A DNA stretch of 64,000 nt from Gammaproteobacteria bacterium (GTDB lineage: Bacteria; Pseudomonadota; Gammaproteobacteria; Steroidobacterales; Steroidobacteraceae), in assembly GCA_018970145.1 (NCBI GenBank), contig JAGWWY010000003.1:186001-250000 (forward strand), read 5' to 3'. Shown here piece by piece: positions 1 to 9,126 of the stretch. The notes beneath the pieces were generated by a model. The model saw only the letters and a list, made by a program, of their open reading frames with translations, was not told the origin of the DNA and did not search any database. Made by a program: the position numbers and the translations under genes. Each line of letters starts with the position of its first letter. Within the stretch, counting starts at the first letter, position 1.

Positions 1-38
1 GGCCGATTACCTATCGCGCACTCGGCGATCTCGAGGGG

Positions 39-1430
39 ATGTTGCTCCGTAAGCTCGCAGTGCGTGCATCAGCGCTGGTGCTGCTGTTTCTGGCAGCGTG
101 CGCAACACCGAGAGCGTATCTCGGTGACTCGATAACCGAGATTGATGAAAATCACGGATATCGACTTGCGAAAGCGGTCACCGATCGCCCGACGGATGAT
201 CGACTCGTCATCGTCAGCTTGTCCGGTGGAGGTCTTCGCGCTTCGGCAATGGCTTTTGGTCTATTCGAGCAGCTAGCTACCGATCGAATCGAGATCGATG
301 GTCGGTCGCGTCGGATGCTCGACGAAGTCGATGTTATTTCGGCTGTCTCAGGTGGCGCGATCCCGGCCGCTTATTTCGTACTCCATGGCGACAAAATCTT
401 CGAGCAGTTTCCGCAAGATTTTTTGTATCGCGATTTTTCCACCGAGATGCACCGCGAGATTGTATTCAATCCGCGAAGCTGGTTTCGATTGCCGTCGCGT
501 CATTTTGATCGGGGCGATTTGTATGCCGAGTATCTCGACAAGAATTTGTTCGATGGTGTCAAGTATGGCGCTTTGCTCAACCGACCTGATCGTCCTTTTC
601 TCGTCATCAACGCAACGGATATCGGAATCGCAGGACGTTTCGAGTTCACTCAAGACACGTTTGACCTGTTGTGCCTCGATCTAGCGCGATACCCTCTTAG
701 TCGTGCGGTTGCAGCGTCGTCGTCAGTGCCGGCAGTGCTCACGCCGATCACGATACGAAACAGCGCTGGCCACTGTGGTTATCAAGTGCCCACTTGGGCG
801 CTGCGCGCAGTCGACTCCAGAGACCATAGCTCTCGAGAGCATTTTCGAGCGGCGACGATTTTAGCTCGTAGTGATTCGCGAACCTATGCTTATCTACACT
901 TGATGGATGGAGCGCTGAGCGACAATCTCGGGGTGCGCTCAACACTCGATGCACTCACCGACGGGGATGATGCGCTGCACTTTCAAAGTATGCTGCAACG
1001 CAGTGGAATTCGAAAATTGGTTTTCATCACGCTAAATGCTTCGGATACGCAATGGTCTCGCATCGCAGGCAGGCGGCGCCCGCCGGATATGATCGACATG
1101 TTGAAGTTGGTTGGCACTGTGCCGATGGATCGATATTCAGTCGAAAGCAAAGCGGTGCTGAAAGAGGCGTTGATTCGCTGGGCTGCAAGGTTATCCCCTG
1201 AAAACCCCGACGATGCGCTCCATTTCATTGATCTGAGTCTCGATAACCTTCGTGACCATCCGAGATTCAAGGATGTCACACAGATCGAGACCACGTTCAG
1301 TTTGAAGCGCTCTCAGGTAGATGAGCTACGCTGCGCCGCCAAGCTGCTCCTCAGTGGCGATCCGGAGTACAAGCGATTGCTCCGCTCGCAGGGGAGCGGG
1401 GTCACTGCGCCCGCTGCTTGCTCTTGGTGA
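39..1430 (+). CDS. patatin-like phospholipase family lipoprotein
   Basis: Probable lipid acyl hydrolase anchored in the envelope. The first 20 residues form a hydrophobic signal ending in a lipobox (FLAAC, Cys21), so it should be a lipoprotein. A glycine-rich oxyanion loop (SGGGLRASA, about 62-70) is followed by the nucleophile motif AVSGG (Ser104) and a DGA/SDNLG motif with Asp290, which together give the patatin Ser-Asp dyad. The motif lacks the first Gly of GxSxG, as in many bacterial patatins. The frame is open upstream to the window edge, but the ATG at 39 directly precedes the signal peptide and is the sensible start. The substrate cannot be read from sequence. It converges on the aldehyde dehydrogenase gene 10 bp away. 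Confidence 0.85.
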   Translation: MLLRKLAVRASALVLLFLAACATPRAYLGDSITEIDENHGYRLAKAVTDRPTDDRLVIVSLSGGGLRASAMAFGLFEQLATDRIEIDGRSRRMLDEVDVISAVSGGAIPAAYFVLHGDKIFEQFPQDFLYRDFSTEMHREIVFNPRSWFRLPSRHFDRGDLYAEYLDKNLFDGVKYGALLNRPDRPFLVINATDIGIAGRFEFTQDTFDLLCLDLARYPLSRAVAASSSVPAVLTPITIRNSAGHCGYQVPTWALRAVDSRDHSSREHFRAATILARSDSRTYAYLHLMDGALSDNLGVRSTLDALTDGDDALHFQSMLQRSGIRKLVFITLNASDTQWSRIAGRRRPPDMIDMLKLVGTVPMDRYSVESKAVLKEALIRWAARLSPENPDDALHFIDLSLDNLRDHPRFKDVTQIETTFSLKRSQVDELRCAAKLLLSGDPEYKRLLRSQGSGVTAPAACSW

Positions 1431-1440
1431 ATCGCGCTGC

Positions 1441-2952
1441 TCACCAAGTCATGGAGATGCCCTTGGTCTTGAGATAGGGCTCAAGACCCTCCTTGCCGAA
1501 TTCCCGACCCCAGCCTGATTGCTTGTTGCCACCGAAGGGCATCGCGGGATCGAGCGCCGCGTGCATGTTCACGCTGACCTGCCCGGAGTCGATCTTGCGG
1601 ACCATTTGCATTGCGATCCCGAGATCCCGTGTCCAGACGCTGCCTGAGAGGCCATAGATGGTCGAGTTGGCCTCGCGTGCCACGTGATCGAGATTTCCGT
1701 CACTGAACCGATGTACACACAGCACAGGCCCGAAAATTTCGTTTTTTACCGGCGTCATCTCGGGCGTCGTCTTGGTGAGAATCGTCGGTTCGAAAAAGTA
1801 TCCGGCGCGATTCGGCGAGTTGCCTCCACAGACAATATCGGCGCCTTCTTTTCTGCCCGCTTCGACGAAGCCTTCGACGCGCTCACGTTGTTTGGCCGAG
1901 ATCAGGGGACCAAACTCCGAGGCCGGGTCTAGACCAGGGCCGAGCTTCATCGCGCGTGCGATGGTCGCGATCCCCTCGACGACGGCATCATGAATTTTCT
2001 CGTGGAGAAAGAGACGGGTGCCTGCCATGCAGTTTTGACCTTGCAGGAAGAAACAAGCGCGTGCCGCGCCGGGTATGACCTGCTCGAGATCGGCGTCGGC
2101 GAACACCACCACGGGCGACTTTCCGCCAAGCTCGAGCGAGACCTTTTTTAGGTTGCCCGCTGCGGCGCGTACGATCGAGCGACCAACCTCTGTTGAACCC
2201 GTGAAGGCAATCTTGTCGACTCCTGGATGTGCCGCGAGGGCGGCGCCTGCGGTTGAACCGTAGCCATTGACGATATTGACGACACCATCGGGAACGCCGG
2301 CTTCCTGACAGATCTCGGCGAGGCGCATCGCCGTCAGCGGTGTGAGCTCTGCTGGCTTCAGCACCACGGTACAGCCGGTCGCCAATGCGGGCGCGAGTTT
2401 CAACATCACCATCGGCAGTGGTGAGTTCCATGGCGTGATGGCGCCAACGACCCCGATTGGTTCTCGTAGCGTGAAAGAAATCGCCTCAGCCGGGAGTTTG
2501 CCCTGCGGCGCCGCCGGTAGGGTGGACCCTTCAATTTTGGTGGGCCAACCGGCGTAGTAACGAAAAAACTCCGGTACCACCATGCCGCACACATACTGGG
2601 CGAGTGGGGTCGGTAAGCCGTTATCCAGAATTTCGAGTTCGCACAGTTGTTGAAAATTCGCCTGGATCAGATCGGCGATTTTCCACAGCACCACGCCGCG
2701 TTGTGCGGCAGTGAACTTCGACCAGGGACCCTCGAAGGCGGCTCGGGCGGCCTTGACGGCGGCATCAATCTCCGCGGCGCCGCCGGCACTGCATTGTGCG
2801 ATGCGCGATCCCGTTGCAGGATCGTGAATGTCGATTGGCTCATCCGAACCGCCATGTTCGACACGGCCGTTGATGAAGTGGCCATGTTGTCTCGCCAGAA
2901 ACGCGAGGGTTTGCTCTGAAAGTTGCGGATAGGTTTTGAGCAGTTCCTGCAT
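1441..2952 (-). CDS. aldehyde dehydrogenase family protein
   Basis: NAD(P)-dependent oxidation of an aldehyde to a carboxylic acid, cytoplasmic. The 503-residue length is normal for the superfamily. Visible motifs are the cofactor-binding FTGSTEVGR (250-258), the general-base motif LELGGKSP (Glu274) and the catalytic cysteine in GQNCMAG (Cys308). It lies downstream of the TonB-dependent receptor on the same strand, separated by a perfect 12-bp inverted repeat. With the nearby reductases, this suggests oxidation of an imported or intracellular organic substrate, which cannot be named from sequence. The family call is firm. Confidence 0.95.
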   Translation of the reverse strand: MQELLKTYPQLSEQTLAFLARQHGHFINGRVEHGGSDEPIDIHDPATGSRIAQCSAGGAAEIDAAVKAARAAFEGPWSKFTAAQRGVVLWKIADLIQANFQQLCELEILDNGLPTPLAQYVCGMVVPEFFRYYAGWPTKIEGSTLPAAPQGKLPAEAISFTLREPIGVVGAITPWNSPLPMVMLKLAPALATGCTVVLKPAELTPLTAMRLAEICQEAGVPDGVVNIVNGYGSTAGAALAAHPGVDKIAFTGSTEVGRSIVRAAAGNLKKVSLELGGKSPVVVFADADLEQVIPGAARACFFLQGQNCMAGTRLFLHEKIHDAVVEGIATIARAMKLGPGLDPASEFGPLISAKQRERVEGFVEAGRKEGADIVCGGNSPNRAGYFFEPTILTKTTPEMTPVKNEIFGPVLCVHRFSDGNLDHVAREANSTIYGLSGSVWTRDLGIAMQMVRKIDSGQVSVNMHAALDPAMPFGGNKQSGWGREFGKEGLEPYLKTKGISMTW

Positions 2953-3028
2953 GTGTCACCCACAATCGAAGTTCCCGAGTTGGGATAGCTCGATCGTAAG
3001 GTGCAGGCGCTGACTTTGGCGCCGAGGT

Positions 3029-3065
3029 GGCAGGCGTGCGACCGATGTGTGGCCGCACGCCTGCC
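3029..3065 (-). terminator. perfect 12-bp inverted repeat after the TonB receptor gene
   Basis: GGCAGGCGTGCG (3029-3040) is exactly complementary to CGCACGCCTGCC (3054-3065), with a 13-nt loop. It starts 10 nt past the receptor stop codon and 76 nt before the aldehyde dehydrogenase start, both on the minus strand. No T-run follows on either strand, so it is not a textbook intrinsic terminator. It may act as an attenuator or as a 3'-end stabilising hairpin. The structure is seen directly; the role is inferred. Confidence 0.5.
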
Positions 3066-3074
3066 TCGCAAGAC

Positions 3075-5294
3075 TCAATCGACCCTGTAATTCACCGACA
3101 AGAAGTATTCGCGCGGACGGATCGGAATGAATCCGCCGAGGAAGCCACGTGAGCCGGTCTGAATCACGTACTCATTGGTGAAGTTCTTGGCGGAAGCCCG
3201 TACCGACCACGCTTCGTTCCAAGCAAGGTTCACGAATGCATTACCTTGGCCGTAGCCTTTGACTCGAAAGTCGTTGGTTGCGCTCGTGATGTAGTCATCC
3301 GTCTGAAACCAATCGGCGCCGAAGCTCATCCGACCGAGCTCGGTGTCGAGGCCGTAATCAAAGCCGATCGTGAACGAGCTCGATGGTGTTTGGGGAATCG
3401 TCGGATTGACACCGAAGTTTTTCAACGAGTTTGCAGGCGCACTACTCGGGGCGACCTCGTCGTACTTGCCATCCATCGCGAACGTGCCACTGAGAAAGAC
3501 GGTCAAACCATCCGTCGGGATGGCGGTGACTTCAATTTCGAGCCCACGTACGGTCGCTTTACCGGCGTTCTGCACAGGGAAGGTGGCCGTTCCGTTTGGC
3601 AGGATGACGGTGGCGTTCAGTGTCAAATCATCGGCTTTCTGCAGAAAATAGTTGGCGTTGACACGCAGTCGACTGCCGAGCAAATCGGTCTTGAGACCCG
3701 CCTCGTAAGTGGTATTCGTCTCCGGCGCATACGGCGTGAGCGCGTCATTGAAACCGAAGATGGCGATACCGTTGTAACCGCCAGACTTGAAGCCGCTCGC
3801 CACCGAAGCATAGAGCAGCATGCTGTCGATGTTGTCGTTGTCGCTGGTGACTTTGTAGTCGATGCCGATGCGTGGCGAGATTTCCGAGTAGGAGTTGTCG
3901 AGGTCGACGAGTCCCGTTGCCGGTGTGATGGGCGGCAGCAAACCTCGGAAGAGCATGTCGAAACGCTTCTCGTCCTTGGTGTAACGGATTCCACCCGTCA
4001 TTTTCAAGGCATCCGTCAGTAAGTAGTCGACTTGCGTGAATGCTGAGACCGAGGTCGTCTTGATCTTCAAAGCGCTGGTCGAGACCGGAAGGATCGGAAA
4101 TACACCGGGCAGATACGAGTTCCACGCAAAGTTTTGCGTGGCTTCTTCTCCGAAGAGATAAAGGCCGAGCAGGTAATTCAGCTTGCCGTTGAGCGCGCTG
4201 CCTTGGAGTTGCAGCTCTTCACTCAATTGCTCGGCATCAGCAATGTTCGACGCCATGATGTTGCCGTTACCGCTGAAGTCGTTGGTGAAAGCGTCTTCAG
4301 TTTTGACGAAACCCGTGATCGATCGGAACAGCGTATCGCCAAAATCGTAGGCGACGTTGATGGAGGCGATCTGCTGCTTGGTTTTGCCGTAAGGATAATT
4401 GGCTAGGTTGGGTCTGGCGATGTTCGGAGTGTTTAGTGCGTAACGCCCGAATTGCGGAACGAGATCATCGGAAGTGAATTGTTTGTTTGACGGAACGGAG
4501 GGCGTTGCCGCCGGGATCAGTTGCCCGCCGTCGTTTTGAGCATCGGCGTACGACAAAGACGCCGTCACATCGAGATTCTCGACACCCGTATAGCGCAATT
4601 TGAGGCGACCAGCATAGTTGCGCTCAAGACCGGTTTCCTCTGCCTTGGTCGGGTGCACGTTACGGAACTGTCCGTCTTTGTTGGTGTACAGACCCGAGAG
4701 AGAAGCCGCCCAGCCGTCACCGATGGCGTTACCGAGGCTGAAGCTCACCCTTTGCTGATCGTAGTTGCCGCCACCGATGCTGAAATTGCTCCAGCCGTCG
4801 GCATCTGGTGCACGTGACATGAACTTGATCGCACCGGCCAAGGTATTACGACCGTAGAGCGTGCCCTGCGGCCCGCGCAAGACTTCCACTCGATCAATAT
4901 CAGCCAGCGTGATGTTGTTACCATTGAGGCGCGCTATGTAGACATCATCGACATAGATACCGAACGGTGACTCGGCGACAACGAGAGACGCATCCTGTTG
5001 AAGCGAGCCGCGCAAAGACGGCGACAGATTGGTCGGCGTTGTGATGTTGTTGAACATCTTGAGGCTCGGGGCATAGCGTGCGAGATCTTTTGCCTCCGTC
5101 ACTTGCTTATTCGAGAGCGCCTCAGCCGTGATCGCTGTCACAGGTACAGGCACAGTCTGTAAGGACGCTTCGCGGCGCTCTGCAGTCACCACGATTTCTT
5201 CGAGTGTTGAGGTGGGGCTTTCATTCTGGGCGACGGCGCTGATCGGAACCGCGATAAGCCCAAAGACCAAAGGCAGTAAACGACGATTTGACAT
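3075..5294 (-). CDS. TonB-dependent outer-membrane receptor
   Basis: Outer-membrane beta-barrel that imports a ligand using TonB energy. A signal peptide (cleavage near AVAQ, residue about 23) precedes a TonB-box-like segment LEEIVVTAERR (about 31-41). A plug domain follows, with the typical IDRVEVLRGPQGTLYGRNT stretch near residue 130-150, and then a long barrel. The protein ends with an aromatic-rich last strand (EYFLSVNYRVD). At 739 residues it is a full-length receptor of the type common in sphingomonads and Steroidobacter relatives. The ligand is unknown. An AAGGGA ribosome site precedes the ATG. No TonB, ExbB or ExbD specific to it is adjacent. Confidence 0.95.
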   Translation of the reverse strand: MSNRRLLPLVFGLIAVPISAVAQNESPTSTLEEIVVTAERREASLQTVPVPVTAITAEALSNKQVTEAKDLARYAPSLKMFNNITTPTNLSPSLRGSLQQDASLVVAESPFGIYVDDVYIARLNGNNITLADIDRVEVLRGPQGTLYGRNTLAGAIKFMSRAPDADGWSNFSIGGGNYDQQRVSFSLGNAIGDGWAASLSGLYTNKDGQFRNVHPTKAEETGLERNYAGRLKLRYTGVENLDVTASLSYADAQNDGGQLIPAATPSVPSNKQFTSDDLVPQFGRYALNTPNIARPNLANYPYGKTKQQIASINVAYDFGDTLFRSITGFVKTEDAFTNDFSGNGNIMASNIADAEQLSEELQLQGSALNGKLNYLLGLYLFGEEATQNFAWNSYLPGVFPILPVSTSALKIKTTSVSAFTQVDYLLTDALKMTGGIRYTKDEKRFDMLFRGLLPPITPATGLVDLDNSYSEISPRIGIDYKVTSDNDNIDSMLLYASVASGFKSGGYNGIAIFGFNDALTPYAPETNTTYEAGLKTDLLGSRLRVNANYFLQKADDLTLNATVILPNGTATFPVQNAGKATVRGLEIEVTAIPTDGLTVFLSGTFAMDGKYDEVAPSSAPANSLKNFGVNPTIPQTPSSSFTIGFDYGLDTELGRMSFGADWFQTDDYITSATNDFRVKGYGQGNAFVNLAWNEAWSVRASAKNFTNEYVIQTGSRGFLGGFIPIRPREYFLSVNYRVD

Positions 5295-5327
5295 GGAATG
5301 GGTCCCTTCTAGTTTTGAGTTTTCCGT

Positions 5328-5355
5328 AATCTAACAGAGGGCTTACCCGAATCAA
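5328..5355 (-). promoter_or_regulatory. possible sigma70-type promoter for the TonB receptor
   Basis: Read on the minus strand, TTGATT (5355-5350) and TAGATT (5333-5328) are separated by 16 nt, about 34 nt before the receptor start. The boxes only partly match consensus and were picked by eye in a 74-bp gap, so this is tentative. Confidence 0.25.
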
Positions 5356-5368
5356 TGTTGCTTGGTTA

Positions 5369-6379
5369 CTACAATGCGATCACGACCTTACCTTGGTTAC
5401 GACCAGCCAAGAGGTGTTCTGACGCATCGGCTACCTGTACGAGGCCCTTGAACGGGGTTGGATCAACCCAGGCTTGCAAGCGACCGCGATAATGCAGATC
5501 AAGGATGCGATCGGCGGCTTCCGCGAAAAACTCCGGGAAAGCCTGATTTTGAAAGCCGCGAATCGAGGCCGACTTCCAATACAGCTTGCGGTATACCCGT
5601 GGGTGGGGAACAAATTCGACCTCCTTGTCAAAGTCGGAGGTATGGCCACTGACCACCAGTCGTCCCCGCATCGCCAGGTGATCAACAAAGGTATCAAAGA
5701 TGGGTCCACCCACCGAGTCGTAGGCCACATCCAGTCCTTTTGGGTATTCGTTCGTCAAGACATCGGCCAGAATTTCTTGTCGATAGTTGACCACGCGATC
5801 CGCACCAAGCTGTCGCAGCGCTTGGGCTTTGGTGTCGTCGGAGGTGATGGCGATCACATGGCATCCGGCGAGTTTGGCGATTTGCACGACGAAGTGTCCA
5901 AGACCGCCCGCGGCGGCTGACACGGCAACGATATCGCCCGAGCGGACCTCGCCGATGCGCTCGAGACCCACCATCGCCGAGATACCAGACGGAATCAGCG
6001 CCAGGATCTGTGGACTCGCTTCCCGCACTTTGATCACCCGCGAGACGTCGGCAACCTGATACTCCCGATAGCCCGTTCCAAGTTTGGAAGTAGCAATGGC
6101 ATCACCTTCAGTGAGTCCCGCCACTCCCTCGCCGACGGCGACGACATGCCCGACCGATTCGATGCCCATATCAAAGGGTGGCTTGACGTCCACGTAGCGC
6201 ACGGTATTACGACAAAGGTTCTTGTCGAAGATAGCGTTGCATCCGGCATAGCGATTACGGATCACGACCTGGCCACGGCCAGGCGCCTGCCATGTTGCGC
6301 TTGTAACACCGGTTGAACTGCGAAAGTCGCCCGTCAGAGTCTGGATGACTAATTTCGCGTAAGTCGCAGGGTGGCTCAT
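5369..6379 (-). CDS. zinc-independent medium-chain quinone/enone reductase
   Basis: NAD(P)H-dependent reductase of the medium-chain dehydrogenase/reductase superfamily. An N-terminal GroES-like domain (about 1-125) is followed by a Rossmann domain whose cofactor loop reads AAAGGLGHFVVQIAK. It lacks the cysteine cluster of zinc alcohol dehydrogenases, which fits a quinone oxidoreductase or alkenal/enone reductase; it recalls the prostaglandin reductase 3 (ZADH2) group. The gene is 74 bp upstream of the TonB receptor on the same strand and is divergent from the SDR gene (78-bp gap). The natural substrate is unknown. Confidence 0.85.
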   Translation of the reverse strand: MSHPATYAKLVIQTLTGDFRSSTGVTSATWQAPGRGQVVIRNRYAGCNAIFDKNLCRNTVRYVDVKPPFDMGIESVGHVVAVGEGVAGLTEGDAIATSKLGTGYREYQVADVSRVIKVREASPQILALIPSGISAMVGLERIGEVRSGDIVAVSAAAGGLGHFVVQIAKLAGCHVIAITSDDTKAQALRQLGADRVVNYRQEILADVLTNEYPKGLDVAYDSVGGPIFDTFVDHLAMRGRLVVSGHTSDFDKEVEFVPHPRVYRKLYWKSASIRGFQNQAFPEFFAEAADRILDLHYRGRLQAWVDPTPFKGLVQVADASEHLLAGRNQGKVVIAL

Positions 6380-6457
6380 GGCAACGAGATCTCGTGACGT
6401 TCGGGGGGCGGCAAGCGTAGATTCGCCGGGTCAATTCGTCCATGGGGGATCATCAAC

Positions 6458-7183
6458 GTGCCAAGCCTGCTCATCACGGGAGCCTCGCGAGGACTCGGCC
6501 TCGAACTCGTACGACAGTATCTAGCCGATGGCTGGGAAGTGCACGCGGGGATGCGGCATCCTGCCGTGGCAAGTGAGGATGTACAGGCGCTCAAGCGTGC
6601 CTATGGCGATGTGCTGCAGTTGCAACGCGTCGATGTGGAGGACCATGAATCGATTGAGCTCTTGGCTGCAAGATTAGCGAATCGGCCCATCGACGTACTG
6701 ATCAATTCAGCCGGCACGATGGGCAACGGGAGTTTCGCCGCTCAAGGCTTGCAGTTTGGCAAGTTCGGCAGCTCTGATTATCCGGACTGGGAGCGCGTTT
6801 TTCGGATCAACGTCCTAGGCCCGATGAAAATGGCCGAGGCATTCGTCGAGCACGTTGCACGGTCACCGCAGAAAAAGATTGTGACCTTAACCAGCATCCT
6901 GGGCTCGATCGAGAAAAATCGCATTGGCGGTCTCTATGCGTATCGTGCGAGCAAAGCAGCGGTCAACGCGATCATGCGCTCGATGGCGATTGATTTAGCG
7001 CGTAGCCATGGCATCAAAGCAACGGCGTTGCACCCCGGCTGGGTACGAACTGACATGGGTGGCCCGCAGGCCGATATCGATGCGCCAACCAGCGCGCGTG
7101 GTATGAAGGACCTGATCGCTCGTCTCGATGAGACGATGGTCGGTCGTTATTGGATGTACGACGGAAGCGAGTTACCTTGGTAA
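6458..7183 (+). CDS. short-chain dehydrogenase/reductase
   Basis: Classical SDR oxidoreductase of 241 residues. TGASRGLG (7-14) binds the cofactor, NSAG stabilises the fold, and a Ser (TLTSILGS) plus YRASK supply the catalytic Ser-Tyr-Lys. The sequence resembles the C-factor/sniffer-like group of carbonyl reductases. The start is GTG at 6458, supported by GGGGGA about 8 nt upstream; no in-frame ATG fits better. It stands alone, divergent from a medium-chain reductase and convergent with a second Rossmann-fold gene. The substrate is not predictable. Confidence 0.9.
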   Translation: MPSLLITGASRGLGLELVRQYLADGWEVHAGMRHPAVASEDVQALKRAYGDVLQLQRVDVEDHESIELLAARLANRPIDVLINSAGTMGNGSFAAQGLQFGKFGSSDYPDWERVFRINVLGPMKMAEAFVEHVARSPQKKIVTLTSILGSIEKNRIGGLYAYRASKAAVNAIMRSMAIDLARSHGIKATALHPGWVRTDMGGPQADIDAPTSARGMKDLIARLDETMVGRYWMYDGSELPW

Positions 7184-7202
7184 GCACGAATCGCGAGCGA
7201 CC

Positions 7203-8006
7203 TCATCGATCGCGAAACATCGTTGCCATGGTTTTACGCGACGGATCGTAGGCTGAGTAGGTCTTGCCGATGGTCGCCGGGTCACCGAGAGAGTCGGCCA
7301 CGAGTTTGGCAAGATCGGTCCGTGCGATGAAGCTGAAGGTCGCCGGATCGTCTGCCAGAAACGCTTCGCCACTCGCTGCACCGTCCGTCAAGCCACCTGG
7401 CCGAATGATCGTGTAATCAAGGCCGCTGGCGCGCAGATGATCTTCGGCGCGAGTTTTCAATTCGATGACCTCGGCGAGGAAGCGGCGCGATGGAAGTGGT
7501 GCAGCTTCGACCGAATCGCCGGCACCAATGACGGTAACGAGTAGCAAGCGTCTGATGCCGGCTGACTTGGTGGCATCGATCACGTGACGATTACCGATAA
7601 AATCTGGGCGTTGTGCCCGCTCTCCACGTGAGGTTCCGAGGGTGGAGATCACGGCGACGAAGGGTTTTGACAGTAGAGCGGACTCGACCGTATCTGCTTT
7701 GAGAGCGTCTACCACGACGGTGTCGACGCCCAGTTTTTCAAGTTCGGCCGTATTGGAAGAGCTGCGCACGGCAACCGTGACTGATTCGCCTCGTGCCCGC
7801 AATTCCTTGACAATGCCAAGGCCCGTTCCCCGATTGCCACCGAAGACCAGGATGGGTCCGTTGACGGGCTGGTAGGTCTCGAATCGGTGTATACCGGTGG
7901 GCTTGTGGGACGAACCGCTAAACCAGAAGACATAGGCAACGATGGCGATGATCGCCAAGGCGACGAAGCTACCGATCCATTTAAACAGAGCGATGATCCA
8001 GCGCAT
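7203..8006 (-). CDS. membrane-anchored NAD(P)-binding (atypical SDR) protein
   Basis: Atypical SDR/NmrA-like protein with one N-terminal transmembrane helix (about residues 3-24, rich in Ile, Val and Ala) followed by a Rossmann domain. The cofactor loop is GGNRGTGLGIVKELRARG. Later segments resemble NAD(P)H-binding flavin-reductase-like proteins; no Tyr-x3-Lys catalytic pair stands out. A longer reading from 8078 would overlap the upstream gene, whereas ATG 8006 has GGGGGA seven nt upstream and starts right at the helix. It forms an operon with the NAD-epimerase-like and S9 peptidase genes. Function unknown. Confidence 0.75.
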   Translation of the reverse strand: MRWIIALFKWIGSFVALAIIAIVAYVFWFSGSSHKPTGIHRFETYQPVNGPILVFGGNRGTGLGIVKELRARGESVTVAVRSSSNTAELEKLGVDTVVVDALKADTVESALLSKPFVAVISTLGTSRGERAQRPDFIGNRHVIDATKSAGIRRLLLVTVIGAGDSVEAAPLPSRRFLAEVIELKTRAEDHLRASGLDYTIIRPGGLTDGAASGEAFLADDPATFSFIARTDLAKLVADSLGDPATIGKTYSAYDPSRKTMATMFRDR

Positions 8007-8010
8007 GACG

Positions 8011-9126
8011 TCAATCCCCCGACGTAGCTGCCCAGCGAGCCAGTATCTCGTTTTCCCGTTCCTGTGAAATACCGGCACGAAGTTTTGATCTCTCCGCTGC
8101 CGGGCGTGATAAGTGCCAGCGCAGCGTATCAGTCACCGTTGCCGGCACGGGTCGAGTACGCATGCCCGCGCTCACGGCGCGGGCAGCGCTGACGGCGGCA
8201 AAGCCCGCGCTATCGCCTTCGGAGGGCACCCACACCGGCATATCCGACCAGGCCGATACCTTCTGCTCATCGAGGAAACTGGTAGGAATCCAAACCGGAA
8301 CGGCGTCCGCCATGACAATTTTCTTTGCCGCTTCGACCGATGCGCTCACGATGTCGCCTATGGTGTAGCGGCCGGGTGGTGAGAGCAGATTGAAGGTACC
8401 GCTCACATTATTTTCGACTGACTCGATGGTGAACTCGGCCAAGTCACGTACATCGATGAACTGAACTGGATCGCGCGGGCTCCCCGGTGCCATGAACTTT
8501 CCGCCGCGAGCGGCACGAGCGGGCCAGTAGGTGAAGCGGTCGGTGTTGTCATCCGGTCCCACTATCAAACCAGGGCGAACGATCAACGAGCGTTGCTCAC
8601 CATAAACGCGTCGTGTTGCTTGCTCGCACAGCGCTTTGAGAGGGCCATAGGTCATACCGTCGACTTTGTCGGTGGTCGGGTCCGTCAAGGTTCCGAGCGG
8701 TGAATTTTCATCGTTCGGCTTATCAAAACCGGCATAAACGGAAACAGTCGAAACGAATACATAGAGCGGCGTAGTTGCGTGCAGAAGCTCGGCCGTTGCG
8801 GTGACTTGTCGTGGCACATAGCCGGAGTTATCGATGACCACATCCCAACGACGTCCCTTCAGTGCGGTGATATCGCCGTTACGATCGCCGGTCAGACGTT
8901 CGATCTCCGTAAAGCGGGTTGTATTGGTCTTGCCGCGGTTGAAAAACGTGACTCGATGGCCGCGACTCACCGCAAACGCGGTCATGTGCAGGCCGAGAAA
9001 ACGCGTTCCACCCAAGATGAGGATGTCGAGAGGCTTGTTCGCCTTGGGTGTGACGGCCGATCGACCCGGTAGGCTGGCTAGCGCTGCCAACGCGATCCCT
9101 GACGATAAAACTTCGCGACGTTGCAT
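8011..9126 (-). CDS. exported NAD-dependent epimerase/dehydratase-like protein
   Basis: Extended-SDR protein with a putative Tat or Sec leader (MQRREVLSSGIALAALAS), suggesting action outside the cytoplasm or a retained anchor. The Rossmann motif is LILGGTRFLGLHM (about 33-45). The remainder resembles NAD-dependent epimerases and chloroplast RNA-binding CSP41-like proteins (FNRGKTN, VDVRDLAEF-type segments). The expected YxxxK motif is poorly conserved. Its ATG directly abuts the stop of the S9 peptidase (TAA-ATG), and the membrane Rossmann protein follows 4 bp later, so the three are probably co-transcribed and translationally coupled. Confidence 0.75.
   Translation of the reverse strand: MQRREVLSSGIALAALASLPGRSAVTPKANKPLDILILGGTRFLGLHMTAFAVSRGHRVTFFNRGKTNTTRFTEIERLTGDRNGDITALKGRRWDVVIDNSGYVPRQVTATAELLHATTPLYVFVSTVSVYAGFDKPNDENSPLGTLTDPTTDKVDGMTYGPLKALCEQATRRVYGEQRSLIVRPGLIVGPDDNTDRFTYWPARAARGGKFMAPGSPRDPVQFIDVRDLAEFTIESVENNVSGTFNLLSPPGRYTIGDIVSASVEAAKKIVMADAVPVWIPTSFLDEQKVSAWSDMPVWVPSEGDSAGFAAVSAARAVSAGMRTRPVPATVTDTLRWHLSRPAAERSKLRAGISQERENEILARWAATSGD

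Noticed and set aside
1..38. Tail of an upstream gene
   Set aside because: Only 38 bases; a short frame ends at 52 but there is too little sequence to support a call.
3246..4022. 258-codon open frame antisense to the TonB receptor
   Set aside because: No motif; the opposite strand has a complete TonB-dependent receptor.
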